Notes: a model not told the origin generated them from the sequence alone. A stretch of 64,000 nucleotides of DNA from an uncultured Collinsella sp. (GCA_959027945.1 CAUFRO010000003.1:29829-93828), one strand, 5' to 3'; positions 32,476 through 41,978 are shown, numbered from the stretch's first letter. Made by a program: numbers and translations.

Positions 32476-35400
32476 CTACTTAGCCTTGCTGCGACGATGG
32501 AAGAAAGCGCCGATCGCGGCGATGATGGCGCCAAGACCACCGACGGCCGCGACGGTCGCCGCCGTCTGGTCGCCGGTATTGGGGATCGCCGAACCGCTCT
32601 TCTTGCTGCCCTGGGCCTTGTCGCCTGCGGGCTTGCCCGCCTGGTTGCCGCCGTTTGAGCCATTGCCGGAACCCTGGTTGCCCGAGCCGCCCTGGTTGCC
32701 GGAATCGGCATCCTTGAGGCTCTCAATGGCCAGCTTGAGCTGGTCATAGGCCGCCTGGAGCTGGATGTCGGAAGCATTCTCATCACCCAAGACGTCCTCG
32801 GCGTAGGTAATGGCATCCGTCAGGGCCTTGACAGACTCGTCCGTCTTGCCCCTGGTGTCAGTCTCCTTCGCCTGCTTGACCAAGGCCTTGAGCTGCTTCT
32901 TGGTCGGGTTCTCGACCGGGGTCACCGGGGTCTTCTCAAGCGCGTCGCGAGCACTCTCGAGTGCCTTGAGTGCCTGGTCGACCTCGTCCTGCGTGGCGTT
33001 CTCGTCGTTCAGGATGGCGCGGGCGCTCGCCAAGGCGTTCTGGAACGCGGTCCAGGAAGCCTCGGTGTAGTCGCTGGCCTTAAGGTCGCCGGCTGCAACC
33101 TCGGCATCAACCTTTTCAATCGCGGCAGTGAGGTCGTCCTTCGCCACCGGATTGGGAACGGCCGTACCGTAGAACTTGAGCTCCGCCATGCTGCAGTAGG
33201 CGTCAACGCTGCCACCGCCGGCGTGGAGCACCTTGACGGTCACGTAGCGACCGCGCGCGGCACCAAAGCTCATCTGCTTCCAGTCGCCACGGTCGGTGAG
33301 CACGCGGCCGTCGTTGTCGAAGGTAAACGTACCCATCGACGTGGCGGTGCCCATCTCATAACCGTCGGCGGTGTCGGAAACCAGCACCTCGGCCTCAAAG
33401 ATATCGCCGTTCGTGCCGCCGTCCTGGCGCGGCAGGAACGTGACGTCGGTGAGATCGTAGTCGCGGCCCAGGTCGACGGCCAGGTACTGGGGCATACCGG
33501 CCTTATAGGCCCAGTCGCTGTGCCAGAGCGTCTGCTCATCGCCGTCAAGAGCGTTGACGGCGTTGCTGCCCTCATAGTCGGCCTCGCTCGAGAAGCCGGT
33601 CACCTTGACGTTCTCGCGGTTCTCGGGCGTGTTGATGAGGCTCTTCTCATCGACGGGGCGCATCTTGAGGCCGTCGATTGCCTTCTCGATCTTGGCCGTG
33701 GCGTCTGCGACATCCTTCTTGCTATAGCTGCCCTGGCCGCCATCGAGGAGCTTCTGAGCCGCCTCGACCGCAGCGGTGAGGGCTGCATAGGAATCCTTGG
33801 TGTAGACGGACTCGCTGTAGCCCGCGGCCTTGGAAAGCGCTGCCATGAGCGCAGAGGTGTCGACACCAGCCTTGACCTCGACCTCATAGGATGCGGTCTT
33901 GGAGGGATCGAGCACCGACGCCACCGTGATCGTTGCCTTGCCGGCCTTGTTGGCGCGCAGGTAGTAGCTCACGCTATCGCCGGCCTGGACAGCGGAGACG
34001 CTCACCACAGAAGGATCGGAGCTCTCGACCGTCACATAGGGGTAGCCGGCGCTCTCGGGCGTGGCCTTGGCGTCGACGAGCGTCACATCGCCCTCGAAGA
34101 ACTCGGTCTGGTTCTTGCCCAGTTCGACACCCTCGATGGCCTCGACACCCTGTGTGTAGTTGAAGTTGATCTCGCGCAGCGTGAGCATCTGGTCACCCGA
34201 TGCCTCAAGCGGCGTGATCTCGACCTTGGTCGCCTTCTTGCCCTTGTTCTCGGCAGAGAGGCCAAAGGCGTAGCGAGCCTGATAGGAATCAAAGCTTCCG
34301 CCCGAGAACTCCTGGGTCGAGCCGTCCTCGAACGTCACGACGGACTTAATCTTCTGCACGGTGCCGTTGCCACCGTTGCGGTTAACGACCTCGACGCTAT
34401 CGAGTTTCGACGGCGTCTTGAAGGCGAACGTCATCGTGGCGGGCAGCTTGACGTAGGTCGGCATCTTGCCGTCGATCCAGTTGGGCCCATAGTTCCACAG
34501 GAACTCGAAGTCGTTGCCGCCCTCATTGTTGTCGAACAGTCCGTCATAGCTCTTCTGCTGGATGAGCTTCTCGACGTTGGTGCCGTCGTCGGTGGGGAGC
34601 TCGTCGTTGGTCATCGTGATGTCAAAGGCGTCGCGGCCGTACTCGGACTTGGTGGGCTGCGGGACACCGGGCATCGTCACGGTGCCATCACTCACGAACT
34701 CGAGCGCGTCGCACGCCGGGCCGACGAGCCAAGACGTCGAGGGCAGCTCGACCTTGCCGGCCGTCTTAGCCTTGAGTTTAAAGCTCGCGACCACACCAGT
34801 ACTGTTGAAGAGCTTGGCGTCGCCGCGGTTGGCGAAGGCCAGGTTGATGGTCTGGTGGCCATCCGTGAACTGCACTTTCTCGCGCGAGAGGTTCTCCATG
34901 CCCGCCGTCGACGCATCCTGCGCGATGCTCTCGGAGACATACTCGAACTGGTCGCTGTTGAAGTTGACGAGCGCACCGAGCGCGTTGATGTTCTCGGCGT
35001 CGGTGGCGTAGACGTCGACCGTGATCTCGTCGCCGGCCTCGACCTCGGTCTTGCTCGGAATCACCGCGAGCTTGCCGGCGACCTTGCCTTTCTGCTTGGT
35101 GCCGCCATCAAGCCCCGCCATGGTAAACGAGTAGTCGTAGACATCATAGACCCCGTTGCCGTTGAGATCGGCAAAGTGGTCGCGAATCTGCGAGTCGAAC
35201 GTCGAGGTATCGGGCTCGCGGTTCTCGAGACCCAGATAATTCTTCATGTTGGAAAAGTCGCCATCGGAGATCGTTGCCTTGTTGAGGTTGGAACCCACAG
35301 CAAAGCCGTCCGTACCATCGGCCTTGTAGATGGCGATCTCGGACGCGGAGAAGAAGTTACCAACCGAAGCGAGCGGCGTCATACGCACGTAGCGTGCGGC

Positions 35401-38400
35401 CACGGCGCCGTCGAACGTCACCGTTTTGCAGGCGGCGGAGCGCTCCCAATCGACCTCCTGGCTCGTCCAATGGACACCGTCGAGACTCGTCTCGATGCGC
35501 ATCTTGGTCACAGTGCCGTTGCCGGCGTCGGTACGCGGATAGTACTCGAGCTTGTCGAGCTTGTAGGCGCGGCCGTAGTCGACGGTGAGCGCCTTGCCCA
35601 GGTCGTTGCCGCCGGAGTGGAAGCCGCCGTCGCTCGTCTGGAACTCATGGTCGAAGGCGAGATCGGCCTTATGGCTGCCGTAGATCGAGCCCTCCCAGGT
35701 GATCTTCTCGGCCTCGGGCACGTTCCGCCATGGGTCGAGGGCGGAGTTCGCCGCGAGCACATCGCTCCAACGGGAGTAGCCCTCGGCGTTGCGCGAACGG
35801 ATCTGGTAGGTGTGCTTGCTATTGTAGGCAAGATCGGTATGCGTGAATTCCGCTGCATCGCCCACGGCGAACACGGTGCCATCGACCTTAAGGTCGTAGG
35901 AGGTAGCACCATCGACCTTTCCCCAGGTGAGCTTAATGCTCGTGGGAGTCGTGGCGTCCTCGGGGGCAGCAAGGTTCGCTGGTGCGGAGAGGTTCTCGTT
36001 GAGGCGGTCGGCCGCGAGCGTGGCGTCGGCGTTCACGAAACCGCCCAGCTCGAGCGTCTGCTCCGCTGCAGCGACATCGGTCTTCGCAAACTTGACGTAG
36101 ACCTTGGGGTTCGTGGTGATCTTAGTGTCGTTGAAGCTCTCGCCCTTCTCGGCCTCGGTGCTGTCCGCATCGCTGCCGTAGTGGTTGAGGTTGGGGCTTT
36201 CGTTGTAGAAGTAGACCGCTTGGCCAGCCTCGGGGGTCGCGGCGTCGAAAGCCTCCTGTGAGTCGACCTCGGTCACGTTGAGCGCAGTGCCGCCATTCTT
36301 GGCGATGACGCTCGCAGGCTTGGCGGACACGTTGGCCACAAAGGTCGTGGTACGGTTGGAGTCGTAGCCGTTGTAGCCACCCTGCGAAGCCTCGGCGGTA
36401 AAGGTGGCGGTGCCGCCCGTGGCCTTGGAGCTGTAGACGGTGCTCACGTGCTCGCCGTAGGAGATGTTGTCGATCGTGCCGTAGGCATCGTCCTCGGTCG
36501 TGTTGTTCTGGATGGAGGAGCCGTCGTCCTCGTACTGCGTAAAGGTGCCGTCACCCTCGGTGGCGAAGAACTCGACGATACGCTGGCTGCGATCGGTGCC
36601 CTTGGTGTTAGTCTCGGTCACGGCCTCGGGGTTGTTGTTCTCGGCATACATCGGCACGATGGCGTTGGCCTTTACAAAGAGCGGCAACTTCCAAAGCGGA
36701 GCATCGTAGTTGTTGAGGACCTGGCCGCCGCGGTACTGCTTACCCGAGAAGTAGTCAATCCAGATGGTGGGATTCTCGTCGGTGCCGTAGTTGGGAAGGT
36801 AGATACCATTGCGAACGTCGTTGCCGTTCTCATCTGCCTGGGTATCCTGATACACCGGTGCCACCAGGAAGTTCTCACCGAACATGTACTGATACTGCGT
36901 CGAGGTGCTTGCGGCGTACTCGGAGTTGTCGGAGAGCAGCATGGCGCGGATCATGGGCAGGCCGGTATCGCCGTTGCCCGTGTCGATGTTGGCCGCCGAG
37001 GCCGCGCTCGTGTAGATATAGGGCATGAGTTGCGCCTTGAGCTTGAGGTAAAAGCGCGAAATGCCCGTGTAGGGATCGCCGTGCGTCATGGGCGACTTGC
37101 GGTAGGTGCCCCAGCCGTCCATGTCGAGCATAGAGGGCGTGAACGTCTTCCACTGGTAGTCGCGCGCGGAGATGATGGGGCTGCCACCAAAGATGCCGTC
37201 CATATCGGAGCCGATGTTGGGGTTGCCCGAGAGGCTCTGACCGATATACGTGGGGATGTGGAAGCGGATGTACTCCCAGTTGCCGCCGTACTGATCGCCG
37301 GTCCAGATGCCGCCAAAGCGCTGCGTGCCGGCCCAACCGTCAAGCGTGATGATGTTGGGGCGCTTGTTGGCGCCGGTCGTCACCGTATCGTAGGCCGTCT
37401 TGATGCCGTTGAGGCCAAAGGAGTAGCCAGAGCCCACCCAAGCGACGTCGGTCTTGAGGGTGGTAATGCCGCCCGTCTTGACCTCGGCGTCGAAATCGCG
37501 AAGCAAATGCCACGGGGTCTCGGAGTTGCTGTCAGGCTCCAGGTTAGACTGGGTCCACAGACCCGTGCTCACACCCTTGGAGTTAGCATACTCGGTAAAC
37601 TTCTTAAGGTTGTCGACGTTGGCACGCACGGCGTTGAGGCGCTCGGCTGAACTCGTTCCGTCGGAGTTGACGCCGCCGGTCTTGTAATAACCGTTCTGGC
37701 CATAGCCGGCACCGTATCCGTCGTTCGGCAGGAACCAGCCGAGCGGCATGTCGTTGTCCTCGTAGTCATCGATAACCCGCTGGGCGGAGAATTGGCGGTC
37801 GAAATCGGTCGCCTTCATGTTCTCGGTATCGACCGTGGGGCCCTCACCGTTGAGCGTCTCGGCCGCAAGCGTGCCGTCGAGCTTGTAGCCCGTCGCCATG
37901 CCAGACTCGTACTTAACGTCGCCCTCCTTGCTCGAGGACTTGCTGCCCTTGGTCTCCCACTTCTTCTGACCCGAGGTCGTTGACCAGCCATCACGGTTAT
38001 AGGCATTCAGATGACCCAGGTAGAAACCGTACTCGGGCAGCAGTACCGGATTACCGGTCACCTTGTAGTAGTCCTGCAGCATCTCGGTCGCCACGTTCGA
38101 GGCGCCCTCATTGGTCGCCACGAAGTAGTAGGCGTCGAACTCATTCTCGCTGTGCGAAGTCGTGACTGTTGATGCGTCCGTGGAACCGAAGTCGTAGGAA
38201 CCCTCTGCAAACGTGTTTCGGAGCACGCCGTAACCGTCACTCGTCCAGTAGAACGGGTTGGGCGAAGCAACGCCGCCATCGGTCCAGTTGTTGGTGTTGG
38301 AGATGGCGATAGTCTGGTTGGTGTGCAGGAAGCGGCCGTTCTGAGTACCGCCGCCAAAGAAGTTCTCGGACTTCTCCTTGGCGAGCGTCTGTACGGTGCC

Positions 38401-38886
38401 CTTCTTATCAAGGTCGAGGGACGCGGACTCGGAGACCACGACACGGTCGCCCGACTTGATGCTCATCTTGCCAGTCGCCTTGTCCAGGATCACGGTCGCC
38501 TTTCCACCGCTGATCTCGATAGTGTTGCCCTTGTCGGCAACCGTCGCACTCGGCTTGCTGTAGGTGTCCGAGGCATCGGGCTGGGCCTGGATCTTAGCCG
38601 TGTGGGACTTACTGCGCGGCGTTGCGTACTCGGAAAACTCACCCTTGGGATCAACGTTGTAACGGAAAATACCGTCCTCGAGGAACGTAATGCGGCCCTT
38701 GATGCCGCCGGCGAAATCGATGTCAACGACGTTCGAGGCAGACTGAGACACGGTCGCCGATTCGACGCCCTTGAGTGGCGTGGCAACCGCCTGCTGGGGA
38801 CTGGCGAACACGAGCGTCGCTGCCGTGGCAACGAGGACTGCGCTTCCCTTCACCCATCGTTTCGTAAAAATGGAATTCCTACGCAC
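32476..38886 (-). CDS. Giant cell-wall-anchored glycoside hydrolase family 31 protein
   Basis: The 2136-residue protein has, in order: signal peptide (1-36, ending AVA); GH31 N-domain and catalytic barrel (about 170-830) with nucleophile Asp480 in LKTDVAW and acid/base Asp531 in IWTGDQY; fibronectin III (967-1045); F5/8-type CBM32 (1052-1188); dockerin-like module with DLNGNGVYDVYDY (1240-1252); cohesin-like module (1270-1408); a second discoidin-like module; Ig-like domain (1580-1670); FIVAR; another CBM32 (about 1750-1880); two more FIVAR repeats; a Gly/Asn linker; sorting signal IPNTGD, membrane helix and RRSKAK tail. GH31 enzymes of this architecture in gut bacteria and clostridia act on host glycans; an alpha-N-acetylgalactosaminidase or alpha-glucosidase role is inference. 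The start is GTG with GGGAG five bases upstream. Confidence 0.92.
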   Translation of the reverse strand: MRRNSIFTKRWVKGSAVLVATAATLVFASPQQAVATPLKGVESATVSQSASNVVDIDFAGGIKGRITFLEDGIFRYNVDPKGEFSEYATPRSKSHTAKIQAQPDASDTYSKPSATVADKGNTIEISGGKATVILDKATGKMSIKSGDRVVVSESASLDLDKKGTVQTLAKEKSENFFGGGTQNGRFLHTNQTIAISNTNNWTDGGVASPNPFYWTSDGYGVLRNTFAEGSYDFGSTDASTVTTSHSENEFDAYYFVATNEGASNVATEMLQDYYKVTGNPVLLPEYGFYLGHLNAYNRDGWSTTSGQKKWETKGSKSSSKEGDVKYESGMATGYKLDGTLAAETLNGEGPTVDTENMKATDFDRQFSAQRVIDDYEDNDMPLGWFLPNDGYGAGYGQNGYYKTGGVNSDGTSSAERLNAVRANVDNLKKFTEYANSKGVSTGLWTQSNLEPDSNSETPWHLLRDFDAEVKTGGITTLKTDVAWVGSGYSFGLNGIKTAYDTVTTGANKRPNIITLDGWAGTQRFGGIWTGDQYGGNWEYIRFHIPTYIGQSLSGNPNIGSDMDGIFGGSPIISARDYQWKTFTPSMLDMDGWGTYRKSPMTHGDPYTGISRFYLKLKAQLMPYIYTSAASAANIDTGNGDTGLPMIRAMLLSDNSEYAASTSTQYQYMFGENFLVAPVYQDTQADENGNDVRNGIYLPNYGTDENPTIWIDYFSGKQYRGGQVLNNYDAPLWKLPLFVKANAIVPMYAENNNPEAVTETNTKGTDRSQRIVEFFATEGDGTFTQYEDDGSSIQNNTTEDDAYGTIDNISYGEHVSTVYSSKATGGTATFTAEASQGGYNGYDSNRTTTFVANVSAKPASVIAKNGGTALNVTEVDSQEAFDAATPEAGQAVYFYNESPNLNHYGSDADSTEAEKGESFNDTKITTNPKVYVKFAKTDVAAAEQTLELGGFVNADATLAADRLNENLSAPANLAAPEDATTPTSIKLTWGKVDGATSYDLKVDGTVFAVGDAAEFTHTDLAYNSKHTYQIRSRNAEGYSRWSDVLAANSALDPWRNVPEAEKITWEGSIYGSHKADLAFDHEFQTSDGGFHSGGNDLGKALTVDYGRAYKLDKLEYYPRTDAGNGTVTKMRIETSLDGVHWTSQEVDWERSAACKTVTFDGAVAARYVRMTPLASVGNFFSASEIAIYKADGTDGFAVGSNLNKATISDGDFSNMKNYLGLENREPDTSTFDSQIRDHFADLNGNGVYDVYDYSFTMAGLDGGTKQKGKVAGKLAVIPSKTEVEAGDEITVDVYATDAENINALGALVNFNSDQFEYVSESIAQDASTAGMENLSREKVQFTDGHQTINLAFANRGDAKLFNSTGVVASFKLKAKTAGKVELPSTSWLVGPACDALEFVSDGTVTMPGVPQPTKSEYGRDAFDITMTNDELPTDDGTNVEKLIQQKSYDGLFDNNEGGNDFEFLWNYGPNWIDGKMPTYVKLPATMTFAFKTPSKLDSVEVVNRNGGNGTVQKIKSVVTFEDGSTQEFSGGSFDSYQARYAFGLSAENKGKKATKVEITPLEASGDQMLTLREINFNYTQGVEAIEGVELGKNQTEFFEGDVTLVDAKATPESAGYPYVTVESSDPSVVSVSAVQAGDSVSYYLRANKAGKATITVASVLDPSKTASYEVEVKAGVDTSALMAALSKAAGYSESVYTKDSYAALTAAVEAAQKLLDGGQGSYSKKDVADATAKIEKAIDGLKMRPVDEKSLINTPENRENVKVTGFSSEADYEGSNAVNALDGDEQTLWHSDWAYKAGMPQYLAVDLGRDYDLTDVTFLPRQDGGTNGDIFEAEVLVSDTADGYEMGTATSMGTFTFDNDGRVLTDRGDWKQMSFGAARGRYVTVKVLHAGGGSVDAYCSMAELKFYGTAVPNPVAKDDLTAAIEKVDAEVAAGDLKASDYTEASWTAFQNALASARAILNDENATQDEVDQALKALESARDALEKTPVTPVENPTKKQLKALVKQAKETDTRGKTDESVKALTDAITYAEDVLGDENASDIQLQAAYDQLKLAIESLKDADSGNQGGSGNQGSGNGSNGGNQAGKPAGDKAQGSKKSGSAIPNTGDQTAATVAAVGGLGAIIAAIGAFFHRRSKAK

Positions 38887-39344
38887 CTGGACTCCTTCCC
38901 TCCGACATGCGGAAGTGTCGCGGACGCGCGCCCCGCAGCATGGGCGAACGCATCAAACGGGGGGGTGTTCGGTACATTCCGTACAATTGGCCCACCCGTT
39001 ACCAAGGGGTCAACTGGTAGTAACCAGATAGCCACCTATAAGGTTGAACCAGCATACGTGAGCAGTTGCGCAAATTAAGTTTGGAATTCTCCCAGCGGTA
39101 TAAAAATGAACGTAGATGGCGAAGTGGGTCTAATCAACCATACCAATTGGTTCTCCAGCCAGATACCACTTAAGCATAGTTTTACTGTTTAACTGGTATT
39201 ACATAACCAATACCTTTCCTCGGAAAACGGGCTTCGCGAATTATCCTGAGGGAAAGTCGTAGCCGCCACCCCGCGACCCACCGGGAATATCCATGACGCA
39301 CGGTGGCTGATTTGATTTGAAATAGGAGGTTGTTGGAGGGTGGT
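38887..39344. promoter_or_regulatory. Non-coding region with repeated TGGT/ACCA sites upstream of the GH31 gene
   Basis: No gene is seen here. Operator-like sites are CTGGTAGTAACCAG (39014-39027), TACCAATTGGTT (39141-39152) and AACTGGTATTACATAACC (39191-39208). AACTGGTA-T-TA and CCAGATA recur. The TGGT-n-ACCA form resembles sites of GntR-family sugar regulators such as NagR/DasR. The region is A+T-richer than its surroundings. Confidence 0.45.
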
Positions 39345-39545
39345 GGACAGTTAGTTCAGATACGTATATTTTGGCGGTGCTAATTGGCGCTAACAAACTG
39401 GTTTTAAGTCGCTTTAGATCTAAAAAAGGTCTTTCTCGCTATTGCCCGCGCGGCCTTGTCGGTCCAGACTATCAAAAATAGCTCAATTGTGCCCAAATTG
39501 GCCTCCACACGTCCTCTGAAAAATACGTATCTGAACTAACTGTCC
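39345..39545. repeat. MITE-like element with 23-base perfect terminal inverted repeats
   Basis: GGACAGTTAGTTCAGATACG with three further bases (39345-39367) is perfectly inverted at 39523-39545. The 155-base interior has no reading frame of note. The termini start with GGACAG, linking it to the REP-like family. No clear target duplication is seen. Confidence 0.8.
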
Positions 39546-39566
39546 AAGAGGAATGTCCACAGATAG

Positions 39567-39606
39567 AAAAAGGCTCTGGCGGACCTCCGAATCACCAGAG
39601 CCTTTC
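39567..39606 (-). terminator. Terminator of the toxin-antitoxin operon
   Basis: On the minus strand AAAGGCTCTGG pairs with CCAGAGCCTTTTT across 15 bases, with a T run, about 53 bases after the toxin stop. Confidence 0.85.
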
Positions 39607-39658
39607 AAAACTCGCACACCTGAAGCACATCGCTGCATTCCTGTTTTCGCCCATGAAG

Positions 39659-40009
39659 TTAGAGAGCCTCTTCCGCCCACTTCTCGAAATCAATCGCACG
39701 CCTTTGGGCGGTTCGGTACGCTTCCATGTCTTCACGAGCGCCTACCACTACGATGGCCATTTTTCCTTTGATTTTAATGAGGCGGTACACAATCCGAATG
39801 CCACTTCCCCTGAGCTTGATTTTCATGAAGCCCGTCAAATCCGTGCCTGCCTTGTTTCCAAGAGGCTTGCCGAATCCGCCTTCGTTCTGCGGCAATGGGT
39901 TCGTTCTGATTCTTTCTATAGCCTTAAACACGTGTTTTCGCTGGGAACCATCGAGACGCTTGAGATCCTTGAGAGTATCCGGGTAGAAAGCGACTTCGTA
40001 CCCGCTCAT
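39659..40009 (-). CDS. RelE/ParE-family toxin
   Basis: A 116-residue protein with the RelE/ParE fold pattern: VAFYPDTLKDLKRLD at the start, basic helix QRKHVFKAIERIRTNP, then strands GSGIRIVYRLIK and KMAIVVVGAREDMEAYR. RelE toxins cut mRNA on the ribosome; ParE act on gyrase; which applies cannot be said. Its ATG overlaps the antitoxin stop by ATGA. The module's DNA is A+T-richer than the housekeeping genes, in keeping with transfer. Confidence 0.88.
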   Translation of the reverse strand: MSGYEVAFYPDTLKDLKRLDGSQRKHVFKAIERIRTNPLPQNEGGFGKPLGNKAGTDLTGFMKIKLRGSGIRIVYRLIKIKGKMAIVVVGAREDMEAYRTAQRRAIDFEKWAEEAL

Positions 40010-40326
40010 TCAAACTCGACCTCATCCATCTGATCGAGTTCGTCCTGGCCCACACCCAACTCTGCCATAACATCAGATAGGGAAACGAGTTCATCATCGC
40101 TTGTCGCAGCCGTCCTCTTAAGGGCCAACGTCAACAAGGCGAGGTCCTCCTCCGCCTGCTTAGCCTCTCGGTATTCATCGGGCGTCACGATAACGAACGC
40201 CGGCTTGTTGTGTTTCAAAACTACAACCGGGTTGTCGTTGCTCACTCTCGAAAACGCAGCGGGACCCTTACCGTGACTGAAATCGCTGATGGGAACAAGA
40301 TTGTCGAGCATCTTTAAAGCAGGCAT
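40006..40326 (-). CDS. Phd/YefM-family antitoxin
   Basis: A 106-residue antitoxin. The N-terminal Phd domain reads LVPISDFSHGKGPAAFSRV, then NPVVVLKHNKPAFVIVTPDEY, the classic strand pattern; the acidic C-terminus (GQDELDQMDEVEFE) should wrap the toxin. GGAGG lies six bases before the ATG at 40326; a TTG four codons upstream overlaps that site. It is the first gene of the operon and probably represses it with the toxin. Confidence 0.9.
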   Translation of the reverse strand: MPALKMLDNLVPISDFSHGKGPAAFSRVSNDNPVVVLKHNKPAFVIVTPDEYREAKQAEEDLALLTLALKRTAATSDDELVSLSDVMAELGVGQDELDQMDEVEFE

Positions 40327-40353
40327 CGAGACCTCCAAATATAAAGTCTTTTA

Positions 40354-40373
40354 TGCATTCATTTTAGCATGCA
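40354..40373 (-). promoter_or_regulatory. Candidate operator/-10 of the toxin-antitoxin module
   Basis: TGCAT (40354-40358) and ATGCA (40369-40373) form a palindrome whose centre reads TAAAAT on the minus strand, 28 bases upstream of the antitoxin ATG. Phd-type proteins bind such sites to repress their own operon. Confidence 0.5.
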
Positions 40374-40468
40374 GAAAATACCAGCAATCACGGAATAGTG
40401 GCACGGACGAGGCATCGCTTTCCACCAACCGTTGATCATCGACCGAGCAAAATGTCCCGCCAAGAGAT

Positions 40469-40534
40469 CGAGCGAGGATTCCGTCCCTCGAAGAGGGCCG
40501 TATTGGCCTCCTCGCGGGACGGAATCCTCGCTCG
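40469..40534. repeat. Double REP-like element, GGGACGG type, downstream of ATPase 2
   Basis: 19-base perfect arms, CGAGCGAGGATTCCGTCCC (40469-40487) and its complement (40516-40534), are 28 bases apart. It begins 26 bases after the ATPase stop. Confidence 0.85.
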
Positions 40535-40560
40535 TTCGTTCCAGCCCGCGTCATCGCGTG

Positions 40561-41772
40561 CTAGACGGCCAGCTCGCCTGATTCACCCATAAGCCATCGT
40601 GCCAGGTCGACGACCTTGATGCCATCCCAATCAGTCGTTTCGTGCCCTGTTCGGGCGATGACGCACTTGGGATAGGCGTCTCGAATCCGTCGCAGCGGAT
40701 CAAGCTCACGCTCAAGCGTCGCTTCTTGGGAAATGTCGTCACTCACCTGGATATAGACACGGCGGTCACGCCTGATGGCGACAAAGTCTACTTCCTTTTG
40801 GTAGAGAACGCCCACGTAGACTTCCCATCCGCGGCGCATAAGCTCGATTGCCACCATATTCTCGTAAACATGGCCAAAATCGAGCTTTTTCGTACCAAGC
40901 GCGGCGTAGCGAAACGAGTGGTCGGCCAGGTAGTATTTATCTCCCGTCGACAGGTATTTCTTTCCTGAGACGTCAAAGCGACGAAACCGGTAGAACGCAA
41001 ACGCATCACACAGGTAGTCGATATACACAGCCAGCGTCTTGTCGCTTATCTTAAGGTTCGCTCGTGACAGCTCAGCCGCCATCCCCTTGAGAGAAGAGAT
41101 GTTTCCGACGTTATCCATCAGGAACTCGCAGGAACGTTTAAGCTGCTCCGCATTACGTATACGATATTTTTGTCTGATGTCGCGCAGGATAAGAGTTTCA
41201 AGCACATCCGAGATGTATGAGAAACGCATCCTTTCGTCCTGGTAGATATAGGAACCCGGCATTCCTCCCTCGCGGACATAGCGAGCAAGGGCCTCGGCTG
41301 GAGAAGTGATCTCTTGATACGCCGAGAACTCCGCAAGTGAAAACGGAAAGACCTCGATCTCCACCGTTCTTCCCGTGAACAACGTCGAGAGGTCGCTTGA
41401 GAGAAGAAAGGCATTCGACCCCGTGATGTAAATGTCATATTTCTCTGACGCATGAAGACTGTTGATAGCCCGCTCGAACCCTTCACACATCTGGACCTCG
41501 TCGATCATGACGATATTCCGGCAACCCTCGATATAATGCTTTTCCACATATGTATGCAGCGCATGGTATTCCGCCAACGGCTCGAACTCAAGTAGATTGA
41601 AGTTGACGTGTATGACGTTGGCCGAGGGGTCGTTTGAACGAAGTTGGCTGGCAAACGCCTCAAGCAATTTCGATTTTCCGCATCGCCTGATTCCGGTAAT
41701 CACCTTGATGTCTGGCGAACCCGCCACCTTGGAGAGCTTATCCATATAGAACGGTCGATTAATAAGTCTCAT
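40561..41772 (-). CDS. ATP-binding protein of the AAA_14/DUF4143 family (second copy)
   Basis: A 403-residue paralogue of the 2870-4066 product, clearly similar end to end by eye. Walker A is GIRRCGKS (27-34), Walker B IVMIDE, the sensor ITGSNAFLL, and the DUF4143 nuclease-like site KEVDFVAI...VYIQV. The start ATG at 41772 keeps the N-terminus aligned with copy 1 (MRLINRPFYM against MKLINRTSYM); a longer in-frame start at 41829 does not. Upstream lie repeated ACTTCGC half-sites. It sits in the accessory patch with the toxin-antitoxin pair and the LPXTG remnant. Confidence 0.85.
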   Translation of the reverse strand: MRLINRPFYMDKLSKVAGSPDIKVITGIRRCGKSKLLEAFASQLRSNDPSANVIHVNFNLLEFEPLAEYHALHTYVEKHYIEGCRNIVMIDEVQMCEGFERAINSLHASEKYDIYITGSNAFLLSSDLSTLFTGRTVEIEVFPFSLAEFSAYQEITSPAEALARYVREGGMPGSYIYQDERMRFSYISDVLETLILRDIRQKYRIRNAEQLKRSCEFLMDNVGNISSLKGMAAELSRANLKISDKTLAVYIDYLCDAFAFYRFRRFDVSGKKYLSTGDKYYLADHSFRYAALGTKKLDFGHVYENMVAIELMRRGWEVYVGVLYQKEVDFVAIRRDRRVYIQVSDDISQEATLERELDPLRRIRDAYPKCVIARTGHETTDWDGIKVVDLARWLMGESGELAV

Positions 41773-41780
41773 GGCAATCC

Positions 41781-41868
41781 ACTTCGCAAAATTAAGATTA
41801 ACTGAAAAACGCGAAGTACAATATATCATCTACTTCGCGTTTTTGAGAAATCCTAGATTTCGCGTAAT
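41781..41868. promoter_or_regulatory. Repeated ACTTCGC sites upstream of ATPase 2
   Basis: ACTTCGC (41781-41787), GCGAAGT (41811-41817), ACTTCGCG (41832-41839) and ATTTCGCG (41857-41864) form successive inverted pairs just upstream of the start codon. The first pair encloses ACTGAAAAA, also found on one strand of the ATPase-1 palindrome. Confidence 0.55.
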
Positions 41869-41978
41869 TATATTCGCCAAGCTATCGCAAACCCGACACG
41901 GGTGAGATCTCCGCCTGATTGACCCTGCGCAGCAGTCCGAAGCGAAAGACGCGAGTCCTCAGACCGCTCCGGTAAAGT

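Noticed and set aside
33223..36261. Open frame of about 1000 codons on the plus strand, opposite the GH31 gene
   Set aside because: It lies wholly antisense to a gene with clear domains, and its translation is a His/Leu/Val/Gly-rich mixture typical of the complement of GC-rich coding DNA.
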